Below, piece by piece: positions 52,402 to 61,019 of a DNA stretch of 64,000 bases (position 1 is the first letter of the stretch; every line of letters begins with the position of its first letter). Both the position numbers and the translations under genes were made by a program. Under the pieces are notes generated by a model. It worked only from the letters and a program-made list of their open reading frames with translations. It did not search any database and was not told where the DNA came from. The stretch spans positions 186,001-250,000 of the forward strand of contig DASQKY010000042.1 in the NCBI GenBank assembly GCA_035630295.1. Direction: 5' to 3'. The stretch is from Acidimicrobiales bacterium (GTDB lineage: Bacteria > Actinomycetota > Acidimicrobiia > Acidimicrobiales > Iamiaceae).

Positions 52402-53634
52402 ATGGCCATCGACTTCACCCTCGAGCCCGAGATCGAGGAGCTCCGCCTGCGGGTCCGCTCGTTCGTCGACGAGGTGGTCAAGCCGGGGGAGGCCCGCATC
52501 GGCGGCCTCGACACCGTCGACCAGCGCGACGAGTACGTCCGCACCCTCATCGAGATGCGGGGCCAGGCCCAGGAGGCGGGGCTGTGGCTGCCCCACATGC
52601 CGAAGGAGTGGGGGGGCATGGAGCTGGGGCACGTGGGCCTGGCCATGGTCCAGGCCGAGGCGGCCAAGTCGACCTACGGGCCGTGGGTGCTCAACTGCCA
52701 GGCCCCCGACGAGGGCAACATGCACACCCTCCTGCACTGGGGCACCGACGAGCAGAAGGAGCGCTACCTGCGGCCCCTGTGCGAGGGGCGGGTCATGAGC
52801 TGCTTCGCCATGACCGAGCCCGAGGTGGCCGGCTCGGACCCCACCCTCATCAAGACCCGGGCCTACCCGGACGGCGACGAGTGGGTGATCGACGGGCACA
52901 AGTGGTTCATCTCCAACGCCCACCGGGCCGGCTTCGCCATCCTGGTGGCCCGCACCGAGGACGACCCCGACCTCCCCCAGGCGGCCAACACCGCCTTCCT
53001 CGTCGACATCCCGTCCGAGGGGTGGACCGAGGTGCGCCAGATCGAGACCATGCACGGCTCGACCGGCCACTCCGAGATCCGCATCGAGGACCTGCGGGTC
53101 CACCAGGACCAGATGCTGGGCGGCCGGGGCCAGGGCCACCTGCTCGGCCAGTACCGGCTGGGGCCGGCCCGCCTGGCCCACTGCATGCGGTGGATCGCCC
53201 AGGCCGAGACGGCCCTGGACATGATGGTCGAGCGCTCCCTCGACCGCTTCGCCCACGGCTCGCTGCTGGCCGAGAAGCAAGGCATCCAGTGGATGATCGC
53301 CGATTCCACCATGGAGCTGTACCAGTCCAAGCTCATGGTGCTGCACGCCGCGTCCAGGATCGACGCCGGGGTGGACTTCAAGAGCGAGGTGTCGATGGCC
53401 AAGCACTTCGTGGCCAACGCCCTGGGCCGCATCATCGACCGGTCGATCCAGGTCCACGGCGCCCTCGGCTACTCGACCGACACCCCGCTGGCCTCCATGT
53501 ACCAGCACGCCCGCTGGGCCCGCTTCGCCGACGGGGCCGACGAGGTCCACCAGATGCGCATCGCCCAGCGCACCATCGCGGCCTGGAAGGACCACGGCTC
53601 CACCCGCACCGCCACCGGCGACCTGCCCCTCTGA
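52402..53634 (+). CDS. Acyl-CoA dehydrogenase
   Basis: FAD enzyme of 410 aa that oxidises acyl-CoA esters. It has CFAMTEPEVAGSDPT (FAD/substrate block), WVIDGHKWFISNAHRAGFAI, and the C-terminal QVHGALGYSTDTPLASMY. Where the catalytic Glu sits in many members, the segment DGADEVHQMRIAQ supplies it. The N-terminal helical part is complete. The ATG has GGAGGAG about 8 nt upstream. It is divergent from the cyclase gene. Chain-length preference is unknown. Confidence 0.92.
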   Translation: MAIDFTLEPEIEELRLRVRSFVDEVVKPGEARIGGLDTVDQRDEYVRTLIEMRGQAQEAGLWLPHMPKEWGGMELGHVGLAMVQAEAAKSTYGPWVLNCQAPDEGNMHTLLHWGTDEQKERYLRPLCEGRVMSCFAMTEPEVAGSDPTLIKTRAYPDGDEWVIDGHKWFISNAHRAGFAILVARTEDDPDLPQAANTAFLVDIPSEGWTEVRQIETMHGSTGHSEIRIEDLRVHQDQMLGGRGQGHLLGQYRLGPARLAHCMRWIAQAETALDMMVERSLDRFAHGSLLAEKQGIQWMIADSTMELYQSKLMVLHAASRIDAGVDFKSEVSMAKHFVANALGRIIDRSIQVHGALGYSTDTPLASMYQHARWARFADGADEVHQMRIAQRTIAAWKDHGSTRTATGDLPL

Positions 53635-53703
53635 CGGGGGCGCAGAGCTGGGGTTTCCGGGAACGCATGGGCTCGATCCGGCGCGCGTCGGCTCTGCGCG
53701 GGG

Positions 53704-54798
53704 TCAGGCGGCGAGGGCTGATGTGGGGGGAGGTGGTCGGGTAGTGCGACATCGGCCGTCGGGGTCGGTGACCCGGACGGTGGCGTCGGGGTCCATGGTG
53801 AGGGACCAGCCGGGTCGGTGGATGACGTGGTGGTGGTAGGCGCAGAGGAGGACGAGGTTGTGGGGGTTGGTGGGTCCGCCGTCGATCCAGTGGCGGACGT
53901 GGTGGGCGTCGCACCGATCAGGCGAGCGGTCGCAGCCGGGGAATCGGCAGCCTCGGTCTCGGAGGACGACAACGGTGAAGAGGGCGGCGGCCACGATGCG
54001 GGTGGCCCTGCCGTAGTCGAGGACTTCGGAGCGGCCTCGGGTGATGACGCGGTGGACATCGGCGTCGCAGGCCAGGCGTCGGGCCGTCTCGGCGTCGATC
54101 GTCGCTCCCTCGGGCAGGCGGGCAGTGCCGGCGCGGTCGGTGAGGGTGTCCAGGTCGATGGTGATGTTGAGGTGGGGGCGGTGTCGGGCCGCGACGTGCA
54201 TCCCTTGGTGGTCGAGGAAGAACCGGAACACCGAGATCAGGGCGTCGTGGCGCTTCTCGGGCGGCGTGCGTGCGTCGTCGTCCCGCTTGGGGTCGAGCGC
54301 GACGCGCAGGGCGGCCTGCGCGGTGGCGTACCCCTCGGTGGTCAGGTCCGCGTCCAGGCGGCCTCGTCCGTCCATCAGCGGCGACAGGTGCGCCCGGCCC
54401 GCTTCCTCGATCGGGTCTCTCTCGTCCAGGAGGGCCTTGGCCTTGGCGGCCCAGTCGCGCATGGCGGCCGCCGTCTCGGGGACGTCCAACGGGGCCAACG
54501 CGGGCACGAGGGTGGCCTCGTGCTCGGCGTAGAGGCCTGCGGTGCGGTCGTTCACGTTGGCCACGACGGCCTGCACCTGACCACCCGACAGCGCCCCGCC
54601 GGTCCAGGCCCGAGCCGTGACCGGGCACCCCTGCAACCGTCGTGCCGTCGCCGCGTGGCGCGTCGCGTCCCGGTTCGAGAGCCGGGCCCGCACCCGGAGC
54701 CACGACGCCATCGACGCCGCGTCCTCCACGTCCCACAGCTCCGCCGCATCGAAGGCCCCCGCAGCCTCGGACACCTTCGCCGTCAACCGATCCAACAA
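53704..54798 (-). CDS. DUF222/HNH endonuclease-signature protein, 5' end probably frameshifted
   Basis: Protein of the 13E12-like DUF222 family, 364 aa in this frame. The C-terminal HNH site is RGCRFPGCDRSPDRCDAHH followed by HWIDGGPTNPHNLVLLC and YHHHVIH. The DUF222 part runs from about residue 10 to 240. The frame opens with TTG, and the preceding ~40 codons of a typical N-terminus (MPLDELRRAIEDVDIPVDGD) are readable in another frame up to ATG 54881 or 54926. One missing base near 54805-54809 would join them. It may therefore be a pseudogene or a sequence error. It is often a repeated family in actinobacteria. Confidence 0.8.
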   Translation of the reverse strand: MLDRLTAKVSEAAGAFDAAELWDVEDAASMASWLRVRARLSNRDATRHAATARRLQGCPVTARAWTGGALSGGQVQAVVANVNDRTAGLYAEHEATLVPALAPLDVPETAAAMRDWAAKAKALLDERDPIEEAGRAHLSPLMDGRGRLDADLTTEGYATAQAALRVALDPKRDDDARTPPEKRHDALISVFRFFLDHQGMHVAARHRPHLNITIDLDTLTDRAGTARLPEGATIDAETARRLACDADVHRVITRGRSEVLDYGRATRIVAAALFTVVVLRDRGCRFPGCDRSPDRCDAHHVRHWIDGGPTNPHNLVLLCAYHHHVIHRPGWSLTMDPDATVRVTDPDGRCRTTRPPPPTSALAA

Positions 54799-54974
54799 CC
54801 GGAACGCCTGAGAGCCAGGGCGTCGCCGTCGACGGGGATGTCCACGTCTTCGATCGCTCGGCGCAGCTCGTCCAACGGCATGGAGCCGACGTACCCGAGC
54901 CGCTGACGAACAAACGTTCGATCCATTGGACTTGTCGCGGCCTCCCCCGACCGTCAGCCGTCAGTGGTCGGCGG

Positions 54975-55784
54975 TCAGCCGGGAGGGGTGGGCTCGAACG
55001 GGGGCACGGGGACCGAGAGGGCTGCGGCCTCGGCCCCGCCGTCCACCTCGACCACCTTCCCCGTGACCCACGACCCGGCCGGTGAGGCCAGCCACAGGGC
55101 GGCGGCGGCCACGTCCTCGGGCTGGCCCACCCGGCCCATGGGCGTGCCCACCTCCAGGGCCCGGCGCATCTCGTCGTCGGCCATGACCACGTCGAGGGCC
55201 CGGGTGGCCACCGCCCCCACCGACAGGGCGTTGACCCGCACCCGGGGCGCCCACTCGGCAGCCATGGCCACCGTCAGCTTGTTGAGGGCGGCCTTGGCCG
55301 TGCCGTAGGCCGCGAAGCCGGGCACCACCTGCTGGCTCGACCGGGACGAGATGTTGACCACAGCCCCTCCGCCCGTGGTGTCGACCATGGCCCGGGCCGC
55401 CCGCTGGGCGAGCAGGAACGGGCTGACGGCGTTGAACTGCAGGGCGCGCTCCAGGAAGCGGCGACTGGTGTCGGCCGCGGCCCGGGGCGGCGTGCCGCCG
55501 GCGTTGTTGACCAGCACGTCGAGGCGGCCCAGCTCCGCGACGGTCCGGTCCACCAGGGCGTCCAGGGCCTCGTCGTCCATGACGTCGGCGGGCAGGGCCA
55601 GGGCCCGGCGGCCGAGGGCCCGAGCCTCCTCCGCCACGACCTCGACGTCGGCCGCGGTGCGGGCCGCCACCACGACGTCGGCCCCGGCCTCGGCGAAGGC
55701 CAGGGCGATGGCCCGGCCGATGCCCTGGCCGCCCCCGGTGACGAGGGCCACCTGCCCGTCGAGGCGGAAGCGGTCGAGGATCAC
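54975..55784 (-). CDS. SDR family oxidoreductase
   Basis: Short-chain dehydrogenase of 269 aa. It has TGGGQGIGRAIAL (cofactor), NNAGG, the catalytic Ser in NISSRSSQQ, and YGTAKAAL. The C-terminal blocks GRVGQPEDVAAAALWLASP and VTGKVVEVDGG match 3-ketoacyl reductase / glucose dehydrogenase-like members. The GTG has GGGAGG 4 nt upstream. It shares little beyond family motifs with the SDR at 1231-2061. The substrate is unknown. Confidence 0.92.
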   Translation of the reverse strand: MILDRFRLDGQVALVTGGGQGIGRAIALAFAEAGADVVVAARTAADVEVVAEEARALGRRALALPADVMDDEALDALVDRTVAELGRLDVLVNNAGGTPPRAAADTSRRFLERALQFNAVSPFLLAQRAARAMVDTTGGGAVVNISSRSSQQVVPGFAAYGTAKAALNKLTVAMAAEWAPRVRVNALSVGAVATRALDVVMADDEMRRALEVGTPMGRVGQPEDVAAAALWLASPAGSWVTGKVVEVDGGAEAAALSVPVPPFEPTPPG

Positions 55785-55874
55785 GGCGCCTCCCGAGGCA
55801 GAGATCTGATGGGTCGTCAGGTTACGACCCGGCGAGAGCCCCTGCCGTCCTGCGGGGGCGATGGCGGTCCGGGC

Positions 55875-56750
55875 TCACTGTCCCGTCCCTGGCCGGCCGA
55901 TGACGTAGCACGCGATGCCGGCGGCCACGCCGACGTTGAGCGAGTCCACGCCGGGGGCCAGGGGGATGCCGGCCCGCACGTCACAGGCCGCCTCGGTGGC
56001 CGGGGTGAGGCCCGGCCCCTCAGATCCCAGCACCAGGGCCACCCGTTCGTCGGGGCCGAGCGCGTCGGCCCACCGGTGGAGGTCCACGGCGTCGGAGGCC
56101 GGGGTCAGGGCCACCACGGTGAAGCCGGCGTCCCGCACGGGGGCCAGCCCCCCGGGCAGGTCGGCCAGGCGAGTGTGCGGCAGGGCGAAGCCCTCGCCCA
56201 TGGAGGCCCGGTTGGCTCGCCGGTACAGCGGGTCGCACGATGCCGGGTCGAGGAGCAGGGCGTCGATGCCCAGGGCCGCCGCGCTGCGCAGGATGACGCC
56301 CATGTTGGTGGGGTTCACCACGGCCTCGGTGACGATCACCCGGCGGGCCGGGGCCAGCACCGCGGCGACGTCCGGAAGGGGCCGGCGGGCGAAGGCCACC
56401 AGGGCCCCCCGATGGGTCTGGTAGCCGGTGATGCGGGACACCACGGCCGGCCCGACCCGGTAGACGGGCACGTCGGGGCCCAGCCTCGGGGGCAACGGGT
56501 CGCGGCGGGCCCGGTCGACCAGCACAGTGGTGGCTCGGTAGCCGGCGGCCAGGGCCCGACCGGCCACCAGCTCCCCCTCGGCCACGAACACGCCCTCCAT
56601 GTCGCCGCCCGGGGCCTCCCGCCGGCGCCGCAGGTCGTGGTCGCGCAGGCCCATGAACACGGCCAGCCGCTCGTCGTCGGGGTCGTCCACGTCGACGCCC
56701 CCCGGTCCGGCCGGCGCCGTCCGGTCGGGCCTCGTCGGCTCCGGTCCCAC
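55875..56750 (-). CDS. TrmH/SpoU family RNA methyltransferase
   Basis: SPOUT enzyme of 291 aa that 2'-O-methylates rRNA or tRNA. Motif 1 is VVNPTNMGVILRSAAALG, motif 2 LVLGSEGPGL and motif 3 PLAPGVDSLNVGVAAGIACY, which together form the trefoil knot and S-adenosylmethionine site. An N-terminal substrate-binding domain (EGVFVAEGELVAGRALAAG) is present. The start lies 15 nt after the flippase stop, so the two may be co-transcribed. The exact target base is unknown. Confidence 0.92.
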   Translation of the reverse strand: MGPEPTRPDRTAPAGPGGVDVDDPDDERLAVFMGLRDHDLRRRREAPGGDMEGVFVAEGELVAGRALAAGYRATTVLVDRARRDPLPPRLGPDVPVYRVGPAVVSRITGYQTHRGALVAFARRPLPDVAAVLAPARRVIVTEAVVNPTNMGVILRSAAALGIDALLLDPASCDPLYRRANRASMGEGFALPHTRLADLPGGLAPVRDAGFTVVALTPASDAVDLHRWADALGPDERVALVLGSEGPGLTPATEAACDVRAGIPLAPGVDSLNVGVAAGIACYVIGRPGTGQ

Positions 56751-56765
56751 CGCCGGCCCCCGGGC

Positions 56766-58145
56766 TCAGGCCGAGTGCTCGGCCACGATGATGCCGACCT
56801 CGACGGCGTCGGCCGCGGTGGCCGGCTCGTCCAGGGCCGGGTCGTCGTCGGTGGCCGGCTCGGCGGCCATGAGCCGGTGGCTGAGGCGCGACGCCACCAC
56901 GGCCACGACCGCCGCCACCAGGTTGCCGATGAACCACGCCGCGCTGGCCCCGTCGATGCCGTCGTCGCGCACCAGCACCAGGGCCGGGATGACGATGGCC
57001 AGGGTCAGGGTCAGGGTCATGGCCACCGTGGCCACGTGGCGGTGGAGGATGCGGACCTCCGACAGCAGCATCGAGGTGACGGCCCACGGGACCCCGGCCG
57101 CCACCATGATCGGGACGACCCGGGCGGCATCGGCGTAGTCGTCCCCGTAGACCAGGGTGACCACGTCGCGCCCGACGAACATCACCGCCGCGCCGGCCAC
57201 CATCAGCCCCAGGGCCAGGCCCAGGCCCAGCCGGACCTGCGAGCGCAGGTGGGCGCCGTCCCGGCCGCCCTCGGCCAGGAGGGCCTGGCCCAGGGCGGTG
57301 GGCACGTAGAAGGCCACGGCCACGATGCCCCAGGCCACGTTGAAGCTGGCGTAGCTCTCGCCCGACACCGAGGCCAGCACGATGACCGGCAGGGCGAAGT
57401 AGGGGGCCTGGTAGGCCAGGGTCGACAGGTAGTTGACGGCCGAGTAGCGCACCGCGGCCCGGGCCGCGGCCGGCCGGGGCCGGAAGCGCAGGCGCCCGCC
57501 GGCGAACCGGGGGGCCAGGGTGGCCCCGGCGAAGCCGGAGAGGGCCACCGGCACCGAGGAGAACACGAACAGCCACAGGGCCCGGTGCTCGTGGCCCCGG
57601 AACAGGAACAGCAGCGGGAACCGGGCCAGGCCCACCAGGGCGATGCGGGCCATCACCAGGTTCCAGCGCCGGGCCGTCATGCACCGCACATCCGCGATCA
57701 TGGACAGGGCGGCCCCGGCCACGGTGAGGAGGAACAGCACCGGCCCCCCCACCGGGTGCCAGTCGGTGAGCACGTCGATGGGCGACTCGTCGCTGGCGGC
57801 GTGGACCACGACGGCGAAGCCCAGCCCCATCACGCTGGCGGCCACCGCGGTGGCCACCGCGGCCCAGGTGAAGGTGGTGTCGGAGTCGTCGTCGCGGCCG
57901 GCGGCGTAGCGGGCCAGCGCCACCGGCAGGCCCAGGCCGGCCAGGTAGGTCACGAACAGGACCGACTGCGAGAGCTTGGCCGCCGCCCCCACGTCGGCCT
58001 CGACGTCGAGCCGGGCGGCGACGAGCCAGAACACGGCGCCCGAGAGGGCCTGGATGCCCGCCCCCACCACGAGCAGAGCCGACCCGGTGAGCAGGTGGCG
58101 GTGCCCGGCGCCGCGCAGGCGGGCGAGGGCGGCGGGAGGCTTCAC
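56766..58145 (-). CDS. Polysaccharide-type flippase / oligosaccharide transporter-like membrane protein
   Basis: Membrane protein of 459 aa with about 12-14 helices. It resembles the MATE/Wzx (MOP) superfamily: an opening GSALLVVGAGIQALSGAVFW, AARAAVRYSAVNYLSTLAYQ near the middle, and FVGRDVVTLVYGDDYADA before the late helices. Such proteins flip lipid-linked sugars, but no glycosyltransferase is nearby. The C-terminus is acidic. The GTG has TAGCGT 9 nt upstream, so it may be leaderless. The Leu/Val-rich helix after MTLTLTLAI is repetitive. Confidence 0.82.
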   Translation of the reverse strand: MKPPAALARLRGAGHRHLLTGSALLVVGAGIQALSGAVFWLVAARLDVEADVGAAAKLSQSVLFVTYLAGLGLPVALARYAAGRDDDSDTTFTWAAVATAVAASVMGLGFAVVVHAASDESPIDVLTDWHPVGGPVLFLLTVAGAALSMIADVRCMTARRWNLVMARIALVGLARFPLLFLFRGHEHRALWLFVFSSVPVALSGFAGATLAPRFAGGRLRFRPRPAAARAAVRYSAVNYLSTLAYQAPYFALPVIVLASVSGESYASFNVAWGIVAVAFYVPTALGQALLAEGGRDGAHLRSQVRLGLGLALGLMVAGAAVMFVGRDVVTLVYGDDYADAARVVPIMVAAGVPWAVTSMLLSEVRILHRHVATVAMTLTLTLAIVIPALVLVRDDGIDGASAAWFIGNLVAAVVAVVASRLSHRLMAAEPATDDDPALDEPATAADAVEVGIIVAEHSA

Positions 58146-58207
58146 GAAGGCGCCACGCTACCGGTCACCCGGTGGCGCGGGGGCAATGGCGGCCGGGGCC
58201 CACCGCT

Positions 58208-58239
58208 CTTGACCCCGCGGTCAAGTGCGGCGGTAGCCT
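58208..58239 (+). promoter_or_regulatory. Leaderless promoter with operator-like inverted repeat
   Basis: TTGACC (58209-58214) and TAGCCT (58234-58239) are spaced by 19 nt, and GTG 58246 follows 6 nt later. CTTGACC-CCGC-GGTCAAG (58208-58225) is a perfect 7-bp inverted repeat over the -35, suitable for a repressor. Confidence 0.55.
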
Positions 58240-58245
58240 GCGCCG

Positions 58246-59214
58246 GTGACCGAGACGGCCCCCGCTCCCCCCGCCACCGGACGGGCCCGCCTGGCCTCGG
58301 AGGCGCCGGTCCCCGCCGACCACTCCCACCCCGGGGCCCGCCGGCCCGACCGCCACCGCTGGGTCGACAGCCACGGGCTACGCCTCAGCGTCTGGGAGTG
58401 GGGCCCCACCGACGCCCCGCCCGTGCTCCTGGCCCACGGCGGCTTCGACTTCGCCGGCACGTTCGACACCCTCGCCCCCCTCCTGGTCGACGGGGGCTGG
58501 CGGGTCGTCTCCTGGGACCAGCGGGGCCACGGCGACTCCGACCACGCCACCCTCTACTCGTGGGAGGCCGACGTCCGCGACGCCGCCGCGGTGCTGGCCA
58601 CCCTGGGCCCCGACCCGGTGCCCGTCGTCGGCCACAGCAAGGGCGGTGCCCTGGTCCTCCAGCTGGCCGAGGCCTGCCCGCACCGGGTGGCCCGCCTGGT
58701 GAACCTGGACGGCCTGCCCTCGGCCCGGAGCTGGCCCGACGTGCCCGAGCACCACCGGACCCGGCTGCGGGCCGAGGAGCTGGGAGGCTGGCTCGACCGC
58801 CGGGCCGGCACCGCGGGCAAGGCTCGGCGGCCCGGCACCCTGGAGGAGCTGGCCGAGCGCCGGGGCCGCATGAACCCCCGCCTCGGCCCCGACTGGCTGC
58901 GCTACCTGGTGCCCGTCGGGGCTCGGTGCGACGTCGACGGCTGGCGCTGGAAGATCGATCCCACCATGCGCATGGGCGGGTTCGGCCCGTGGCGCCCCGA
59001 GTGGTCGATGTGGCGCCTGCCCAGCCTGGGCATGCCGGTGCTGTGCGTGCTGGGCCTCGACCTGGAGGTGATGGGCTGGGGCACGCTGCCCGAGGACGTG
59101 GTGCCCCACCTGCCGCCCGGCGGGCGCTTCGTGGGCCTCGACGGGGTGGGCCACTTCGTCCACATCGAGCAGCCCCGCCGGGTGGCCGACCTCGTGCTGG
59201 AGCACCTGTCGTGA
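58246..59214 (+). CDS. Alpha/beta fold hydrolase
   Basis: Hydrolase of 322 aa. It has LLAHGGFDFAGTF (oxyanion loop), SWDQRGHGDSDHA, the nucleophile elbow VGHSKGGAL (Ser near 127) and a C-terminal VGHFVHIEQPRR His (near 305). The triad is complete. The fold resembles epoxide hydrolases and haloalkane-dehalogenase relatives; the substrate is unknown. The leaderless promoter fixes the GTG start. It overlaps the next hydrolase gene by 4 nt (GTGA). Confidence 0.9.
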   Translation: MTETAPAPPATGRARLASEAPVPADHSHPGARRPDRHRWVDSHGLRLSVWEWGPTDAPPVLLAHGGFDFAGTFDTLAPLLVDGGWRVVSWDQRGHGDSDHATLYSWEADVRDAAAVLATLGPDPVPVVGHSKGGALVLQLAEACPHRVARLVNLDGLPSARSWPDVPEHHRTRLRAEELGGWLDRRAGTAGKARRPGTLEELAERRGRMNPRLGPDWLRYLVPVGARCDVDGWRWKIDPTMRMGGFGPWRPEWSMWRLPSLGMPVLCVLGLDLEVMGWGTLPEDVVPHLPPGGRFVGLDGVGHFVHIEQPRRVADLVLEHLS

Positions 59215-59876
59215 CCGGCACCGTGACCCTCACCCACAACCGGGTGGCCCTGGCCCTCCACCCCCTGCGGCCGGCTACTGGCCCCGACGGCCGGCCCCTG
59301 CTGCTGCTCCACGGCCTGGGCGAGCGGACCCCCGACGGGCCGCCAGCGTGGCTGGAGGCGTGGCCCGGCCCGCTGTGGGGCCTGGACCTCACCGGCCACG
59401 GCGCCTCCAGCCCCACCGTGGGCGGCGGCTACACGGCCGAGATCCTCATGGCCGACGTGGACCAGGCGCTGACCCACCTCGGGCCCACCACGCTGGTGGG
59501 CCGGGGCCTGGGCGCCTACCTGGCCCTGCTGGCCGCCGGGGCCCGACCCACCGCGGTCCGGGGCGCCGTCCTGCTCGACGGGCCGGGCCTGGCCGGCGGG
59601 GGGCCGGCGCCGGGCTCCCCGCTGATGATCGCCGGGGCCCGCCTCCCGGCCGGCCCGCCCGACCCCTACGCCCTGATCGAGCTCAGCCGCGACGTCCGGC
59701 CCCCCGACTACGCCGTCTCCTTCGCCCACCAGGCCGTCCAGCTCTCGGGCCTGGACACCCCGCTCACCGTGGCCGCCGTGGTCCGCCCCCCGTGGCTGGA
59801 AGCGGTGGCCCGCGCCCCGGGCGTGGCCGAGGGCTCGCTGGCCGACGCCCTGGCCGCCTACGCCGCCCCGGCCTGA
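59211..59876 (+). CDS. Alpha/beta hydrolase-like protein lacking the nucleophile
   Basis: Protein of 221 aa, translationally coupled to the preceding hydrolase. The fold is recognisable (LLLLHGLGERTP, GLDLTGHGASS), but the elbow reads VGRGLGAYL, where the Ser of GxSxG is Gly, and no late catalytic His is present. It may be a non-catalytic partner or carry a changed function. It is shorter than typical family members, ending soon after the second half of the fold. The close pairing with an intact hydrolase suggests a complex or duplication. Confidence 0.75.
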   Translation: MTGTVTLTHNRVALALHPLRPATGPDGRPLLLLHGLGERTPDGPPAWLEAWPGPLWGLDLTGHGASSPTVGGGYTAEILMADVDQALTHLGPTTLVGRGLGAYLALLAAGARPTAVRGAVLLDGPGLAGGGPAPGSPLMIAGARLPAGPPDPYALIELSRDVRPPDYAVSFAHQAVQLSGLDTPLTVAAVVRPPWLEAVARAPGVAEGSLADALAAYAAPA

Positions 59877-59920
59877 GCGGGGTCGGCCCCCCGGCCCGGC
59901 GCGCCGGCCGGCGGCGAGGG

Positions 59921-60850
59921 TCAGTCGCTCCCCATCGGGGCCCGGGACCGGCCCCGGGCCTTGGCTCGGTACATGGCCGCGTCGGCGTCGCGCACCAGGG
60001 CCTCGGCCTCCCGGGTGCCGTCGGAGGTGGCCACGCCGACGGAGACCGTCATGCGGAGCTCGGTGCCCTCGATCCGGAGGGGTCCGGCCACCGCCTCCTC
60101 GATGCGCCGGGCCACGGCCACCGCCTCGTCCCGGCCGGCCAGGTCCTCGCACAGCACCGCGAACTCGTCACCGCCCAGCCGGGCCACGGTGTCGCCGGGT
60201 CGCACGGCGCCGTCGATGCGCCGGGCCACGCGGGCCAGCAGCTCGTCGCCGGCGGCGTGGCCCAGGCCGTCGTTCACGGCCTTGAAGCCGTCCAGGTCCA
60301 GGAACAGCAGGGCGGCCAGGGTCCGGCCCCGTCCGGCCCGGCCCACCGCCACCCGGAGCCGGTCGAGGAGCAGCGTGCGGTTGGGGAGCGAGGTGAGGGC
60401 GTCGTGGGTGGCCCGGTGCTCCAGCTCGTCCTCGAAGGCGGCACGATCACTGACGTCGCGGGCGATGGCGGCCACGGTGTCGATGGCGCCGCCGTCGTCG
60501 CGGAGGGCGACGACCACCACCGACAGGGCGACCACGTCGCCCTCGACGTCGTGCACGGCCAGCTCGCCCTCCCACGTGCCGGTGGCCTCCACCGCGGGCA
60601 GCAGCTCGGTGAGGGCCCGGTGGCGAGCCCACGGCGCCAGCCGGCCGACCAGCCCGGTGAGGTCGGTGGTGGCGTCGGGGCCGAGGCCGAGGGTGCGGGC
60701 GCAGGCCGCGTTGCAGAGGATCCGGTCCTCGCCCCGGAGGGCCAGGGCCACCAGGTCGGGCGAGGACGCCAGCACCAGCGACAGGCGGGCCCACGCCCGC
60801 TCGGCCCCGATCCCGCGGCCCGCCGGGCTCGGGAGGTCACCTGTCGTCAT
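59921..60850 (-). CDS. PAS-GGDEF protein (putative diguanylate cyclase)
   Basis: Soluble protein of 309 aa. A PAS domain (ASSPDLVALALRGEDRILCN, ~25-140) is joined to a GGDEF domain beginning THDALTSLPNRTLLL. The catalytic motif GGDEF is intact (RLGGDEFAVLCED) with the metal Asp in FLDLDGFKAVND, so c-di-GMP synthesis is expected. No RxxD inhibitory site is clear. The ATG has GGAGG 4-5 nt upstream. No EAL phosphodiesterase is in the window. Confidence 0.92.
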   Translation of the reverse strand: MTTGDLPSPAGRGIGAERAWARLSLVLASSPDLVALALRGEDRILCNAACARTLGLGPDATTDLTGLVGRLAPWARHRALTELLPAVEATGTWEGELAVHDVEGDVVALSVVVVALRDDGGAIDTVAAIARDVSDRAAFEDELEHRATHDALTSLPNRTLLLDRLRVAVGRAGRGRTLAALLFLDLDGFKAVNDGLGHAAGDELLARVARRIDGAVRPGDTVARLGGDEFAVLCEDLAGRDEAVAVARRIEEAVAGPLRIEGTELRMTVSVGVATSDGTREAEALVRDADAAMYRAKARGRSRAPMGSD

Positions 60851-61019
60851 GCCCCTCCTCCCTTCCCCTGGACGCTCGGGGGGCGGATGCGGCATCGGAG
60901 GCTAGGGCCGGGCGGCGCGCCGGGTGGGGCGCCCCGGCCCGGCCGGGTGGGCCGGCCCGGGGCCAGGGGCCACACTGGGGGCCCGCGACCGGGCCCCGGC
61001 CCGAGGGAGGACACACGCG

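Noticed and set aside
53641-53698. Inverted repeat CGCAGAGC/GCTCTGCG between acyl-CoA dehydrogenase and the HNH gene as a terminator
   Set aside because: The arms are only 8 bp and separated by 42 nt; too weak to call.
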